Shown here in pieces: positions 9,151 to 18,267 of a stretch of 64,000 nucleotides of DNA. Within the stretch, counting starts at the first letter, position 1. The number at the start of each line of letters is the position of its first letter. This DNA comes from Trinickia dabaoshanensis (GTDB taxonomy: Bacteria > Pseudomonadota > Gammaproteobacteria > Burkholderiales > Burkholderiaceae), in assembly GCF_002879885.1 (NCBI RefSeq), contig NZ_PNYA01000012.1, forward strand, positions 124,001-188,000, read 5' to 3'. The position numbers were made by a program, and so were the translations under genes. Below the pieces are notes generated by a model that had not been told where the DNA came from, searched no databases, and worked only from the letters and a program-made list of their open reading frames with translations.

Positions 9151-9786
9151 CTACGTCGAGGACCACGCAAGCAATCGGGCACCCGCGATTCCGAAAACGA
9201 CGGCGAGGCAGCCTTCTAACACGCGACGCGTACGCTTGTAAATGCGTCGCGCCGAGTCGATGGAAAACAGCAACGCATATCCGCTGAATACGAGCGTGCC
9301 GATGATGGCGCAACCGGGAATGACGGCGCCATGCGTGGACCCGGCGCTATTCGACGAGAGGGCGACGATCGACACCCAGACCAAGACCGCTTTGGGATTC
9401 GTCAAATGCAGCAGCACGCCTTTCGCGTACAACCCTTTCAGCGTCGCGGGCCGATCGGCGTTCGATGTGCTCGCAGCCGTGGAGGACAGCGCCGTGCGCC
9501 CCGATTTGAAAGCGAGCCATAGCAGATAGACGCCACCGAAGATCTTGATCGCAACGATGAAATGCGAATAGGCAATCAGCGCCGCCGAGATGCCCACGGT
9601 GGCGACGCTCGCCCAAAACATCGAGCCTGAAATCACGCCCGCGGCAAATGCGAGCGCCGCTTTGCGCCCGTTGTTCGCGGCGATGGACATGATAGCGAGA
9701 TTGCTCGGCCCCGGGCTTGCGGTGCCGACGAAATACGCCGCGTAGGCGAGCAGTAGATTGGCGGAAAACAGTGTGTGGCCGGACAT
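9151..9786 (-). CDS. LysE/RhtB family amino-acid exporter
   Basis: An inner-membrane protein of 211 aa starting MSGHTLFSANLLLAYAAYFV. It has about five to six hydrophobic helices and the LysE-family motif TASPGPSNLAIMS near residue 25. LTNPKAVLVWVSIVAL in the middle is also typical. The family exports amino acids such as lysine, threonine or homoserine lactone; the substrate cannot be told. It lies downstream of the paiB-like gene on the same strand, with a MocR regulator divergent beyond it. Confidence 0.88.
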   Translation of the reverse strand: MSGHTLFSANLLLAYAAYFVGTASPGPSNLAIMSIAANNGRKAALAFAAGVISGSMFWASVATVGISAALIAYSHFIVAIKIFGGVYLLWLAFKSGRTALSSTAASTSNADRPATLKGLYAKGVLLHLTNPKAVLVWVSIVALSSNSAGSTHGAVIPGCAIIGTLVFSGYALLFSIDSARRIYKRTRRVLEGCLAVVFGIAGARLLAWSST

Positions 9787-9895
9787 AGTGGCTCTTTGAA
9801 TGAAAGGCGAGGCTTCGATTGTTGCGGATTGGCCGCCTTTCGCCATGCTCAATTTTTTTGGGTTCGACCAGGCCAGTCGTGCGAAATCGACCAGG

Positions 9896-10534
9896 CTACT
9901 TTTGTTTCCGTGCGGCTTCGGCGAGCATCGCATCGCCAATCTCGAATTGCCCGCCGGCTTTCAGCGCTTCGCCCGCGCCTCGAATGTCGCGTACGTCTTT
10001 GTTTTGACCGAGCTTGCTTTTGCCGGCGAGGCGGGTGATCTCGATTTCGAGTCCGACGATCTGGTTCAGCAGCGTGTCGATATAGTCGCTCGGCGCGTCG
10101 CCCATCTTCCACGGTTGTGATTGCGAGGCTTCGTGCGTGCGCGTGAGCCGCGCGACGACGCCGCGAACGTACTTTGCGTCGTCGCGAATGGCGATGCGCC
10201 CATAGGCGTGCACGACGATGTAATTCCAGGTCGGCACCTGCCGATGCGCCTCGTGTTTGCTCGGGTACCAGTTCGGAGAAATGTAGGCGTCGCCCGCTCG
10301 AAAAACGACGAGCACTTCGTCGCCGTTCGCGACATCGCGCCAAACCGGGTTGGCCCGTGCGACGTGCGCGTGCAGCACGCCGAACTCGCCCGCCTGCGCA
10401 TCGAGTTCGAACGGAATGTGGTTCGCGTCGAGCCCGCTCTTGCCGTGGGTGACCAGCATCCCGAACGGATGTTGGGTGATGCTGGCGTGCAAAGCCTCGA
10501 TGCGAGTCTCGTTGAAATCGGCGGGGATGTACAT
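9896..10534 (-). CDS. PaiB-like FMN-binding negative transcriptional regulator
   Basis: A protein of 212 aa starting MYIPADFNETRIEALHASI. It matches the PaiB/FMN-binding split-barrel family throughout: HPFGMLVTHG, NHIPFELD, LHAHVARANPVWR, SPNWYPSK and VPTWNYIVVHAYG. Bacillus PaiB acts as a negative regulator, but many homologues are simply FMN- or heme-binding. It is divergent from a MocR-type regulator whose start is 121 bp away, and a LysE-type exporter follows on the same strand. This suggests that all three form one locus. Confidence 0.85.
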   Translation of the reverse strand: MYIPADFNETRIEALHASITQHPFGMLVTHGKSGLDANHIPFELDAQAGEFGVLHAHVARANPVWRDVANGDEVLVVFRAGDAYISPNWYPSKHEAHRQVPTWNYIVVHAYGRIAIRDDAKYVRGVVARLTRTHEASQSQPWKMGDAPSDYIDTLLNQIVGLEIEITRLAGKSKLGQNKDVRDIRGAGEALKAGGQFEIGDAMLAEAARKQK

Positions 10535-10655
10535 GGGCTTCTCTATAAGGCAACGGTGTGGAACGTCGATGGCTCCGAACGGATCATTGCCATTCTGAAA
10601 GAGAACTGGCTTATTCTGTAGGTCCAATTTGAATCGATTTTGATGGACCACAATC

Positions 10656-12206
10656 ATGGCGAGGACGGCACGCGTGGCCGACATTGCCTCGATCGGAACG
10701 TTGAACCCGGCGGCTGGCAATTTGAGTCGGCAGTTGACGCAGGCGTTGCGCGAGGCGGTGCGGAAAGGGGAGCTTCGAGCGGGCGATGCCTTGCCCTCCA
10801 CGCGTTTGTTGGCCGCTACGCTCGGAGTTTCGCGCGGCACCGTGCTCGCCGCCTACGAACAGTTGACCGCCGAGGGATTTTTGACGGCCACCCCAAGCTC
10901 CGGAACCTGCGTCGCGTTGGCGCTGCCGGCTCCGTATGACGCCGGCACGCATCCGTCAGAGCCCGCCGCGCGCCGCAATGGATCGCGTCTACCGAGCGCG
11001 CAGCGAGGCGCGGAACAAGACGAGCGTGCAATCGCTCTTCCGGAACCGGCGGCAACTTACGCGCGGATCGCTCGCGAATTCGCGCCGCTTGCTCCGGTGC
11101 CCTTCGCCGTGTCGGTCCCCATGGATGTGACGGCGCCGGGCGACGTTTGGCGCAAGCTCGGCAACAGGTTGCGTGCGAAAGGTCCCGGTGCGCCGGCGGG
11201 GTACGGCGACCCGCTTGGTGCCTGGCCGCTGCGCGAAGCGATCGCGAACTACGTCCGAAAGTCGCGGTCCGTGCGTTGCGAGCCGGGCCAGGTCGTCGTG
11301 ACGAGCGGTACGCAGCAGGGGCTCTTTCTCGCGAGCCAGGTCTTGCTTGCGCCCCACGATCAAGTCTGGGCGGAAAATCCGGCTTACCGCGGTGTCACCG
11401 CCGTACTCGAGAGCACGGGCCATCGCGATACGACGATTCGCGTTCCCGTGGACGCGGAAGGGATCGACGTGCGGGCGGCGATCGCAATGGCGCCGCATGC
11501 GAGAGCCGCGTTCGTCACGCCCTCGCACCAATATCCGCTGGGTATGCCGATGAGTATGGCGCGACGCAGTGCGTTACTCGAATGGGCGCGTGCGCGTGAC
11601 GCTTGGATCGTCGAAGATGACTACGACAGCGAGCTTCGATATCAAGGCTATCCGTTTCCGTCGTTGCAAGGATTGGAGCCGGAGCGCGTCGTTTATCTGG
11701 GCACCTTCAGCAAGATACTTTTTCCCTCGCTGCGATTGGGCTATGCAATTGTCCCCGATGCATTGGTGGACGCGTTTTGCGGCGCCCGCGTGCTGATGGA
11801 CCGTCATCCGCCCAACGCCGATCAATACGTGCTCGCGGCATTTTTGGCGGAAGGGCACCTGGAGCGCCACGTCCGCCGGGTCCGGAATGTGTACGCAGCT
11901 TACCGCTCGAAGCTCATCGAAACGCTGGGCGCGTTGTTGCCTGACGACCTGGCCTGGGTGGAGCCGGGCGACCAGGGTATGCATCTCGTGCTGTGGCTCG
12001 CCGCGGCGATCGACGATCGCCGCGTGGCCGAGGCGGCCCGCCATGCCGGGGTGTCGGTCCGCGCGGTCTCGCCGATGTTCGCTCCCGGTACCGCGCGGCC
12101 TGGCTTGGTCTTGGGTTTCGGAGGCTTCGGTCACGCGCAGATGATCGACGCGGCCCGGCGTCTCGCCGCCGTCATCGCCGACGCGGCGAAGCATGCGCCG
12201 AGTTAG
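10656..12206 (+). CDS. MocR-type PLP-dependent transcriptional regulator (GntR HTH + aminotransferase)
   Basis: A protein of 516 aa. Residues 20-85 are a GntR winged helix (LREAVRKGELRAGDALPSTR, then LAATLGVSRGTVLAAYEQL). From about 150 it is a class I aminotransferase fold, with the PLP Schiff-base Lys at residue 353 in GTFSKILFPSLRLGY and with DDYDSELRY and GDPLGAWPLREAI. MocR proteins usually sense PLP or amino compounds and control a divergent gene. Here the divergent genes are paiB-like and lysE-like, the likely targets by position. Confidence 0.9.
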   Translation: MARTARVADIASIGTLNPAAGNLSRQLTQALREAVRKGELRAGDALPSTRLLAATLGVSRGTVLAAYEQLTAEGFLTATPSSGTCVALALPAPYDAGTHPSEPAARRNGSRLPSAQRGAEQDERAIALPEPAATYARIAREFAPLAPVPFAVSVPMDVTAPGDVWRKLGNRLRAKGPGAPAGYGDPLGAWPLREAIANYVRKSRSVRCEPGQVVVTSGTQQGLFLASQVLLAPHDQVWAENPAYRGVTAVLESTGHRDTTIRVPVDAEGIDVRAAIAMAPHARAAFVTPSHQYPLGMPMSMARRSALLEWARARDAWIVEDDYDSELRYQGYPFPSLQGLEPERVVYLGTFSKILFPSLRLGYAIVPDALVDAFCGARVLMDRHPPNADQYVLAAFLAEGHLERHVRRVRNVYAAYRSKLIETLGALLPDDLAWVEPGDQGMHLVLWLAAAIDDRRVAEAARHAGVSVRAVSPMFAPGTARPGLVLGFGGFGHAQMIDAARRLAAVIADAAKHAPS

Positions 12207-12220
12207 CGTGCGCATGCCCG

Positions 12221-13444
12221 TCAGGCCGTGAGCGCGACGACGCGCTCGAACCCGGCCCGGTACTCGGCCACGAGCCTTCGCGCGGTGCGTTCGAGCCGCG
12301 CGCGATCGATCCGCAGCGCGGCCCCGATACCCTGAGCGATCTGCTCCACGGCCACTTCACCGGGCGCGCCGCCATCCTCCCAGGTACTCGCGAACGCCGT
12401 TTGCTTGCTGTTCGCCGACGTGCGCGCCGGATGACGCACGTTCACATGCGGCACGGCGAACGCGGCGGCGACGATGCTGCCGTGAAGGCTGCTTCCGCAG
12501 TAAGCACGGCTGCCGGCAAGGACGGCGCAGATGTCCCAGACGTTCGGCGAGTTCAGCAGACAGACCGGCTGTGTGCGCATGTGCTGTCGAGTCCGTTCGT
12601 AGACCTCGAGCGTGTCATGCCACGGCGCGGTGCCCGCCCGAAAAAATGCGACACCCGCGCCCAGCGAGGCGGCCGCGGTGTCGATCTGCTGGGCGAGTTC
12701 GTCGAGCGTGCGGTCGTCGCCGAAGTCGGCGCTGAACTGGACGGCGATGTAGCCGTTCTGACACGCGTCGCGGATCGATGCGACGGCTTCGCATGCGGCG
12801 TGCTCGCGCACGATGTCTCCGAAGAGTTCCGCTGTCATGACCGCGGGATCGGGCACGCATCGCGCTGCGACACCTTCGCCTTCGAGCGCGCGTTGAGTGA
12901 TGGCATCGCGCACCGTGACGTCATCGGCGAGCTTGAGCGCAGCGATCACCTCGGCCCGCATCGCGGCATCGCGCTGAGCGAGTTCGGTGCCGCCCACGGC
13001 ATTGAACAGCACCCGGCGGGCGCGCGGGAAATCGCCTTTGGACAAAACATATGGCGCGCGCGTCGATCGGCCAAGCGCGGCGCGAGCCCATGCGCTAGGC
13101 GCGCGCAGCCAAGCGGGCTGTGCGTCGATGGCCGCACGCACGCGATCTTCGGGCGACAGCATGACTGCCGCCTCCCACGCATCGCACGTCAATAACTCGC
13201 CGCCGACGTGAACGAGATCGAACGGTGGTCGATCGCGGCGCGGCGTCGCGTGCTGCCCGATGGCTTCGACGAGGTGACCGCCGAATGCGCGTAGATCGCG
13301 CGCGGCCAACCCCGCGAAGCTCAGACGCCGCTCCGGCAGCATGCGCGTCAAGACGTGCGGAAACAGCAGATCGCCGAAGTTATGTCGATCGAAGGCACCG
13401 AACAGGATCGTCTCGGTTTGCGTATCGCTTGTCGCGTCTTTCAT
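12221..13444 (-). CDS. Polysaccharide pyruvyl transferase family protein
   Basis: A protein of 407 aa starting MKDATSDTQTETILFGAFDRHNFGDLLFPH. The early GAFDRHNFGD-LFP segment and the later FNAVGGTEL, VRDAITQRAL, VPDPAV and CGSSLHGSIVAAAF segments match the pyruvyl transferase family (CsaB/WcaK type), which adds pyruvyl ketals to surface sugars. No polysaccharide genes are adjacent, so the acceptor is unknown. It is convergent with the MocR gene (14 bp between stops) and divergent from the elaA-like gene. Confidence 0.85.
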   Translation of the reverse strand: MKDATSDTQTETILFGAFDRHNFGDLLFPHVLTRMLPERRLSFAGLAARDLRAFGGHLVEAIGQHATPRRDRPPFDLVHVGGELLTCDAWEAAVMLSPEDRVRAAIDAQPAWLRAPSAWARAALGRSTRAPYVLSKGDFPRARRVLFNAVGGTELAQRDAAMRAEVIAALKLADDVTVRDAITQRALEGEGVAARCVPDPAVMTAELFGDIVREHAACEAVASIRDACQNGYIAVQFSADFGDDRTLDELAQQIDTAAASLGAGVAFFRAGTAPWHDTLEVYERTRQHMRTQPVCLLNSPNVWDICAVLAGSRAYCGSSLHGSIVAAAFAVPHVNVRHPARTSANSKQTAFASTWEDGGAPGEVAVEQIAQGIGAALRIDRARLERTARRLVAEYRAGFERVVALTA

Positions 13445-13596
13445 GGACTGGGCTCGAGCGGGAGGGTCGGCCGGATGTTTCGGCGCAGGCGCTTCGTTCC
13501 TGCGCATCGTACGCGCCTCGGCGGCCGCCGGCATGCGTGGCGCTCGCCCCGATGTCGCGCGATAATCGTCCGGCTCAATTTTTCCGGGACTTGCCC

Positions 13597-14088
13597 ATGG
13601 CCGATGTCACCCACGCTATGCACGAATCGCTCGAATGGCGCTGGAAGCCGTTCGCTCAACTCACGGCCGACGAGACGTACGACATGCTCGAGGCGCGCAA
13701 CGCCGTGTTCATCGTCGAGCAGCAATGCGTCTACAACGATGTCGACGGTCTCGACAAAGACGCCTGGCACCTGTTCGCCTATTCGCCCGGAAGCGAGGCG
13801 AAGGCCGCGAAGCTGGCCGGCTACCTGCGCGTGTTGCTGCCGGACGCGTCGGACACCGATGTGCGCATCGGCCGCGTCCTGACCACGTCGGAATTTCGCC
13901 GCATCGGTCTAGGCAGCGCGATGCTGGCCCAAGCGCTCGAGCGCATCGTGGCGCAATGGCCCGAGACGGCGATCAAACTGCATGCTCAGGCGCATTTGCG
14001 GATGTTTTACGGCGCTTTCGGCTTCGAGCCGATTTCGGATGTGCATGACGACGACGGCATCCCCCACGTCTGGATGCGTTCCGTCTGA
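13597..14088 (+). CDS. elaA: ElaA-like GNAT N-acetyltransferase
   Basis: A protein of 163 aa starting MADVTHAMHESLEWRWKPFAQL. It matches ElaA along its length: YDMLEARNAVFIVEQQC, YNDVDGLDKDAWHLFAY, the acetyl-CoA loop region IGRVLTTSEFRRIGLGSAM and the C-terminal FYGAFGFEPISD. The physiological substrate of ElaA is not settled. It stands alone between the pyruvyl transferase and ctaG-like genes. Confidence 0.9.
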   Translation: MADVTHAMHESLEWRWKPFAQLTADETYDMLEARNAVFIVEQQCVYNDVDGLDKDAWHLFAYSPGSEAKAAKLAGYLRVLLPDASDTDVRIGRVLTTSEFRRIGLGSAMLAQALERIVAQWPETAIKLHAQAHLRMFYGAFGFEPISDVHDDDGIPHVWMRSV

Positions 14089-14091
14089 CGC

Positions 14092-14967
14092 TCAATGCGC
14101 TTGGACGGGCGCCGGCGGCCGGGTCGCGACCGGCGCGTCGCGGCGGCGCTCCTCGATCAGCCGCTCGCGCGCCGACAACCGCATCCAATGACGCAAGGCG
14201 ATCAGCGCGCCGAACACGCTCATCATCGATCCCGGAATCCAGAGCAATAGCCCGCCGATTTGCTGGTCGCGAATCGGGCTGATCCACGTAAAGGCTCGGC
14301 CGCAGATCGAATAGATCGGATAGAGCTCGCGCGGGGTGAAGAAGATCAGCGCACCGAGGACGATTTGCGGCGGAATCGCGGCGACGACGATCATGATGCG
14401 CCGTCCCGGCGCCAAGCGCGCCGGCGGGGCCGGCCGCGGATCGAGTACGAGCCACCAGAACAGCAGGCCATCCACGACCATGCTCCAGTTCATGACGCGA
14501 TACAGCCGCCAGTCGAGCATGGCCTTGAAGTGGATCGGCGAGAGCAGCCAAAAATAGATCAGCCCGACGAACAGCACCACCGCGACGACCGGATTGAAAA
14601 CCACGTTCAGGATGAGGCGCATCGGCTGCGTGCGCACGGCCGGTCCGATGAAACGCCTGCGCCAACTGAACGGAATGCCGGCTCGCAGCGCGGCGCCCGG
14701 ATACGACCACGCGATGAAGAACGGCCCCAAGTGGTGGAGCACGAGGTGCTGCAAACGATGCATGAAGAACTCATGCTCGAAGAAGTAGTCGAGCCGCGTG
14801 TGCAGGGCGATATAAAGCGCGGTGAGCCCGAACCAGAACGATATCCGGCGCAGCAGCGAGACGCGCGCATGCCGCGCGCCGCGCGCATAGAGGATCGCGG
14901 CCGCCAGCACGGCGATCACGACCGTCGGCGAGGGCTCCCAAGGATCGAGCCAATAAAGCAGGTTCAT
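14092..14967 (-). CDS. ctaG: Cytochrome c oxidase assembly factor CtaG (caa3 type)
   Basis: An integral membrane protein of 291 aa starting MNLLYWLDPWEPSPT. About seven hydrophobic helices are visible, with family motifs FFMHRLQHLVLHHLGPFFIAW, rich in His that could bind copper, and PQIVLGALIFF. It helps build the copper centre of terminal oxidases. I chose 14967 because GGAAG precedes it at a suitable distance. An upstream ATG at 14988 overlaps the SCO1 stop by 8 bp and is possible. It forms a two-gene unit with SCO1, which supports a role in copper delivery. Confidence 0.87.
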   Translation of the reverse strand: MNLLYWLDPWEPSPTVVIAVLAAAILYARGARHARVSLLRRISFWFGLTALYIALHTRLDYFFEHEFFMHRLQHLVLHHLGPFFIAWSYPGAALRAGIPFSWRRRFIGPAVRTQPMRLILNVVFNPVVAVVLFVGLIYFWLLSPIHFKAMLDWRLYRVMNWSMVVDGLLFWWLVLDPRPAPPARLAPGRRIMIVVAAIPPQIVLGALIFFTPRELYPIYSICGRAFTWISPIRDQQIGGLLLWIPGSMMSVFGALIALRHWMRLSARERLIEERRRDAPVATRPPAPVQAH

Positions 14968-14980
14968 GACGACTTCCGGT

Positions 14981-15652
14981 TCATGCATCTTGCTCGATGA
15001 TGCGTTGCAGGTCGTGCGCGATCGCATCCGGCGTATCGCCGCTCGTGGCCAGCAAGCGGGCATGGCCTTCGCGATCGAAGATATAGACGGCCGAACTGTG
15101 CGTGACCTCGTAGCCGCCGTTCGGATCGCGCTTTTCCATCTGGTAGGCCACGCGGTAACGCTTCGCGAGCGATTCGACCTGCGCGTCCGTGCCGGTCAGG
15201 CCCCGGATGTGCTGCGCATCGAACGCCGCCACGTAGGCGTGCAGCGATTGCGGCGTGTCGCGGGCCGGATCCACGGAAATGAACAAAATGCGTACTTGGC
15301 GCGCGTCGGCCGCCGGCAGTTTCTCGAGGACTTGCATCAGCCGGGCCATGGTCTCCGGGCAGACGTCGGGACAGTGCGTGTATCCGAAGTAGACGAGCGT
15401 CGTCTCCCCACGATACGCCGTTGCCGTCACGCTCTTGCCCGTGTCTTCCGTGAGCTTGAATGCGAGATCGGGCAGGTGCCCGGTTACGTCGGTCAATTGC
15501 CAATGGCCTTCGTCGTGCGAGCAGCCCGCAAGCAACGCGGCGCAGGCAAGGCCGGCGAGGCCGCGCAATACCCGCGCGCGAACGGGCCGTGCGGGTTGAG
15601 CGGGACGGCAAGCGAAGGAAGTCGGTTCGACGCGCGGAACTCTTGGCGGCAT
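14981..15652 (-). CDS. SCO1/SenC/PrrC family copper-delivery lipoprotein
   Basis: A protein of 223 aa. After a positively charged N-terminus a lipobox LLAGC marks cleavage and lipidation, so it should be membrane anchored on the periplasmic side. The thioredoxin-like domain has FGYTHCPDVCPETM with the CxxxC copper site, FISVDPARDTP, and the distal copper-binding His in EVTHSSAVYIFD. SCO proteins load the CuA site of cytochrome c oxidase. ctaG follows directly, so the pair is one assembly operon. Confidence 0.92.
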   Translation of the reverse strand: MPPRVPRVEPTSFACRPAQPARPVRARVLRGLAGLACAALLAGCSHDEGHWQLTDVTGHLPDLAFKLTEDTGKSVTATAYRGETTLVYFGYTHCPDVCPETMARLMQVLEKLPAADARQVRILFISVDPARDTPQSLHAYVAAFDAQHIRGLTGTDAQVESLAKRYRVAYQMEKRDPNGGYEVTHSSAVYIFDREGHARLLATSGDTPDAIAHDLQRIIEQDA

Positions 15653-15969
15653 GCGTGACTCGAGAGGGGGCTGCGGCGCCGCGGCTTCGCCCTCGCGGGC
15701 AGCGCGGGCTAGGCGGTTGCGAGCGAGCGACTATAGCGCAAATAACTAACAGTTACCGTTCACCGCGCCAATACCCGCCCACGGCGAGGCATTATGTCGC
15801 AGGACCAGGCAACATACGGGGAAGGGAGCCACGATGCGTCACCGAGCGGAGGCTCGGCGTTTTCGAGGCGTTCTTGCTCGAAAAGGCGACGCAGGCGCGG
15901 TAAGATGCGCAAACTTTTCCGGTTTTTCGTGGCTATGAGCCGCGCGAGGCCGTCACGCGAATTAAGCTG
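15653..15969. other. Intergenic region between SCO1 and otsB
   Basis: This 317-bp divergent spacer must hold promoters for both neighbours. I see no convincing gene, repeat or clear -35/-10 pair in it. An AT-richer stretch lies around 15735-15775. Confidence 0.5.
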
Positions 15970-16722
15970 ATGCAATCTTTACCGGCTTTTCTGTCTCCGA
16001 GCGAGACGGCGTTCTTCTTCGATTTCGACGGCACGCTCGTCGAGCTGGCTCCCACGCCGGACGGCGTCGTCGTGCCGCCGACCGTGGTCGATGCGCTCGC
16101 GCAGTTGCGGCGCTTGTCGCGCGGCGCGGTGGCCGTCGTCTCCGGCCGAGGCATCGATAGCATCGATGCTTTCCTCGGCATGCCCGATTTGCCCGTGGCG
16201 GGTCTGCACGGCGCGGAGCGGCGCGACGCGAGCGGCGATACGGTCCGGCTCGGTTTCAACGACGAGCGCTTGCTGCGCATGGAGCGCGTGTTGGCCGAAC
16301 TCGTCAACGCCCATCCGGGCACGCTGCTCGAGATCAAGGGAGCCGCGCTCGCACTGCATTACCGCAATGCGCCGCTGGCCGAAACGGTTGCGCGCGAGGC
16401 GACGCAACGCCTCGTCGACGAGCACCCCGACGCCTATGTGTTGCAGCCCGGCAAGATGGTTTTCGAAATCAAGCCGAAGAACGTCGACAAAGGGCGCGCA
16501 CTGTCGGCCTTCCTCGACGAGCCGCCGTTCGCCGGACGCACACCGGTTTTCGCCGGCGACGATTTGACCGACGAAAAGGCGTTCGCCGTGGTCAACGAAC
16601 GCGGCGGTCTCTCGATCAAAGTCGGCGCGGGCGATACGTCGGCTCGTTCGCGTGTGGAATCGGTCGGCGCATTCGTCGATTGGCTTGCCGATATCGTCGC
16701 CGCCGCACAGCGTTCATCATGA
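15970..16722 (+). CDS. otsB: Trehalose-6-phosphate phosphatase OtsB
   Basis: A HAD-superfamily phosphatase of 250 aa that removes phosphate from trehalose-6-phosphate in the cytosol. Motif I FFFDFDGTLVEL has the nucleophile Asp at residue 18 and the acid Asp at 20. Motif II VVSGRGIDSI and motif IV FAGDDLTDEKAF are also present. The stop overlaps the otsA start by 4 bp (ATGA, 16719-16722), so the two trehalose enzymes are translationally coupled, in the order otsB-otsA. Confidence 0.94.
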   Translation: MQSLPAFLSPSETAFFFDFDGTLVELAPTPDGVVVPPTVVDALAQLRRLSRGAVAVVSGRGIDSIDAFLGMPDLPVAGLHGAERRDASGDTVRLGFNDERLLRMERVLAELVNAHPGTLLEIKGAALALHYRNAPLAETVAREATQRLVDEHPDAYVLQPGKMVFEIKPKNVDKGRALSAFLDEPPFAGRTPVFAGDDLTDEKAFAVVNERGGLSIKVGAGDTSARSRVESVGAFVDWLADIVAAAQRSS

Positions 16723-18206
16723 GTCGTTTGATCATCGTTTCGAACCGGGTCGCACCGATCTCGGAGGGCGGCCCGGCCGCCGGCGGCCTGGCGGTCGGCG
16801 TCTACGACGCACTCAAGGAAACGGGCGGCATGTGGTTCGGCTGGAGCGGCGAGGTGGTCTCGTCGGGGCAGCCGCAGTTGCAACTCGTCGAGCAAGGCCC
16901 CGTCACCTTCGCCACGATCGGGCTCGCGCGGCGCGACTACGATCAGTACTACCGCGGCTTTTCGAATGCAACGCTGTGGCCCGCGTTTCACTATCGGGCC
17001 GACATGATCCAGTACGACGGCCACGATTTCGAGGGCTACTGGCGCGTGAACACGTGGCTCGCGCAGCAACTCGTGCCGCTGCTGCGTCCCGACGACGTGA
17101 TCTGGGTGCACGACTATCACCTGATTCCGTTCGCGCAGGCGTTGCGCGCGGCCGGGGTCGAGAATCGCATCGGCTTTTTCCTGCATATCCCCTTTCCGGC
17201 CGCCCAGGTGCTGCTTGCGGTGCCGCCGCATCGCGCGCTCGTCGAGGCGCTCTGCTCGTTCGATTTGCTCGGGTTTCAAACTCAGGCGGACGTCCGGGCG
17301 TTTTGCGACTACGTGGTCCATGAAGCCGGCGGCGAGATCGAGGGCGGGCTGCACGCCGCGACGTTCATTGCGGGTTCGCCCGCGCGGGTGCGCGCCTTTG
17401 GGCGCTCGCTTCGCGCGGCGGCCTATCCTATCGGCGTGTATCCCGACGAAATCGCGCAACTCGCCAAAGCCGGGGCGCGCGGCAAGTCCGTGCGCATGAT
17501 GCGCCAGACGCTGCATGAGCGAAAACTGATCATGAGCGTCGATCGGCTCGATTATTCGAAAGGGCTCGTGGAGCGTTTCCGAGCGTTCGAGCGCTTGCTC
17601 GATCATGTACCGGCGTACCGCAACAACGTGTCGTACGTCCAGATCGCGCCGCCCACGCGGGCCGACATGCATGCCTACCAGGACATCCGGCTGCGGCTCG
17701 AATCGGAACTCGGGCGTATCAACGGCCGCTTCGCGGAACTCGACTGGACGCCGATTCGCTACATCCATCGGCAGTACGAGCGCTCGGTGCTGGCGGCGTT
17801 GTTCCGGCAATCGCATGTCGGGTACGTCACGCCGTTGCGCGACGGAATGAATCTCGTCGCCAAGGAATACGTGTCCGCGCAAGACCCTGACGATCCCGGC
17901 GTGCTGGTGCTGTCGCGATTCGCCGGCGCCGCGGACGAATTGACGGGTGCGCTCATCGTCAACCCGATCGACATCGACGGGATGGCGCAGGCGCTCGCTC
18001 AGGCGCTGTCGATGCCGCTCGCGGAGCGGCGTGCGCGCTACCGCGACATGATTGCCCAGTTGCGCAGCAACAATGTCTCGGTCTGGCGCGATACGTTCTT
18101 GCGCGACCTGGCGCACGAGCACGGCCGGCGGCCGGCGGCGGGCCCGCCGGGCGGGAAGGGCGCGCCGGCGCGCGCGAAGACGGCTCGCAAACGCGTGGCC
18201 GCGTAA
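16719..18206 (+). CDS. otsA: Trehalose-6-phosphate synthase OtsA
   Basis: A GT20 glycosyltransferase of 495 aa joining UDP-glucose (or another NDP-glucose) to glucose-6-phosphate. Motifs include LIIVSNRVAP and the GGLAVG loop at the N-terminus, WVHDYHLIPFA, GFFLHIPFP, SVDRLDYSKGLVERF and PLRDGMNLVAKEYV. The C-terminal 30 residues are a Lys/Arg/Pro-rich tail after the fold ends. Trehalose made here is normally an osmo- and stress protectant. A strong hairpin follows. Confidence 0.95.
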   Translation: MSRLIIVSNRVAPISEGGPAAGGLAVGVYDALKETGGMWFGWSGEVVSSGQPQLQLVEQGPVTFATIGLARRDYDQYYRGFSNATLWPAFHYRADMIQYDGHDFEGYWRVNTWLAQQLVPLLRPDDVIWVHDYHLIPFAQALRAAGVENRIGFFLHIPFPAAQVLLAVPPHRALVEALCSFDLLGFQTQADVRAFCDYVVHEAGGEIEGGLHAATFIAGSPARVRAFGRSLRAAAYPIGVYPDEIAQLAKAGARGKSVRMMRQTLHERKLIMSVDRLDYSKGLVERFRAFERLLDHVPAYRNNVSYVQIAPPTRADMHAYQDIRLRLESELGRINGRFAELDWTPIRYIHRQYERSVLAALFRQSHVGYVTPLRDGMNLVAKEYVSAQDPDDPGVLVLSRFAGAADELTGALIVNPIDIDGMAQALAQALSMPLAERRARYRDMIAQLRSNNVSVWRDTFLRDLAHEHGRRPAAGPPGGKGAPARAKTARKRVAA

Positions 18207-18214
18207 GCCGGAAA

Positions 18215-18251
18215 CGACAAGGCCCGGTGCATCGCGCACCGGGCCTTGTCG
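18215..18251. terminator. Bidirectional hairpin between otsA and the ABC exporter
   Basis: A perfect 16-bp stem CGACAAGGCCCGGTGC with its complement around a 5-nt loop, between two convergent genes. There is no long T-run, so it may rely on stem strength, or on Rho. Confidence 0.6.
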
Positions 18252-18267
18252 CTCGAGCGGGTGCCGC

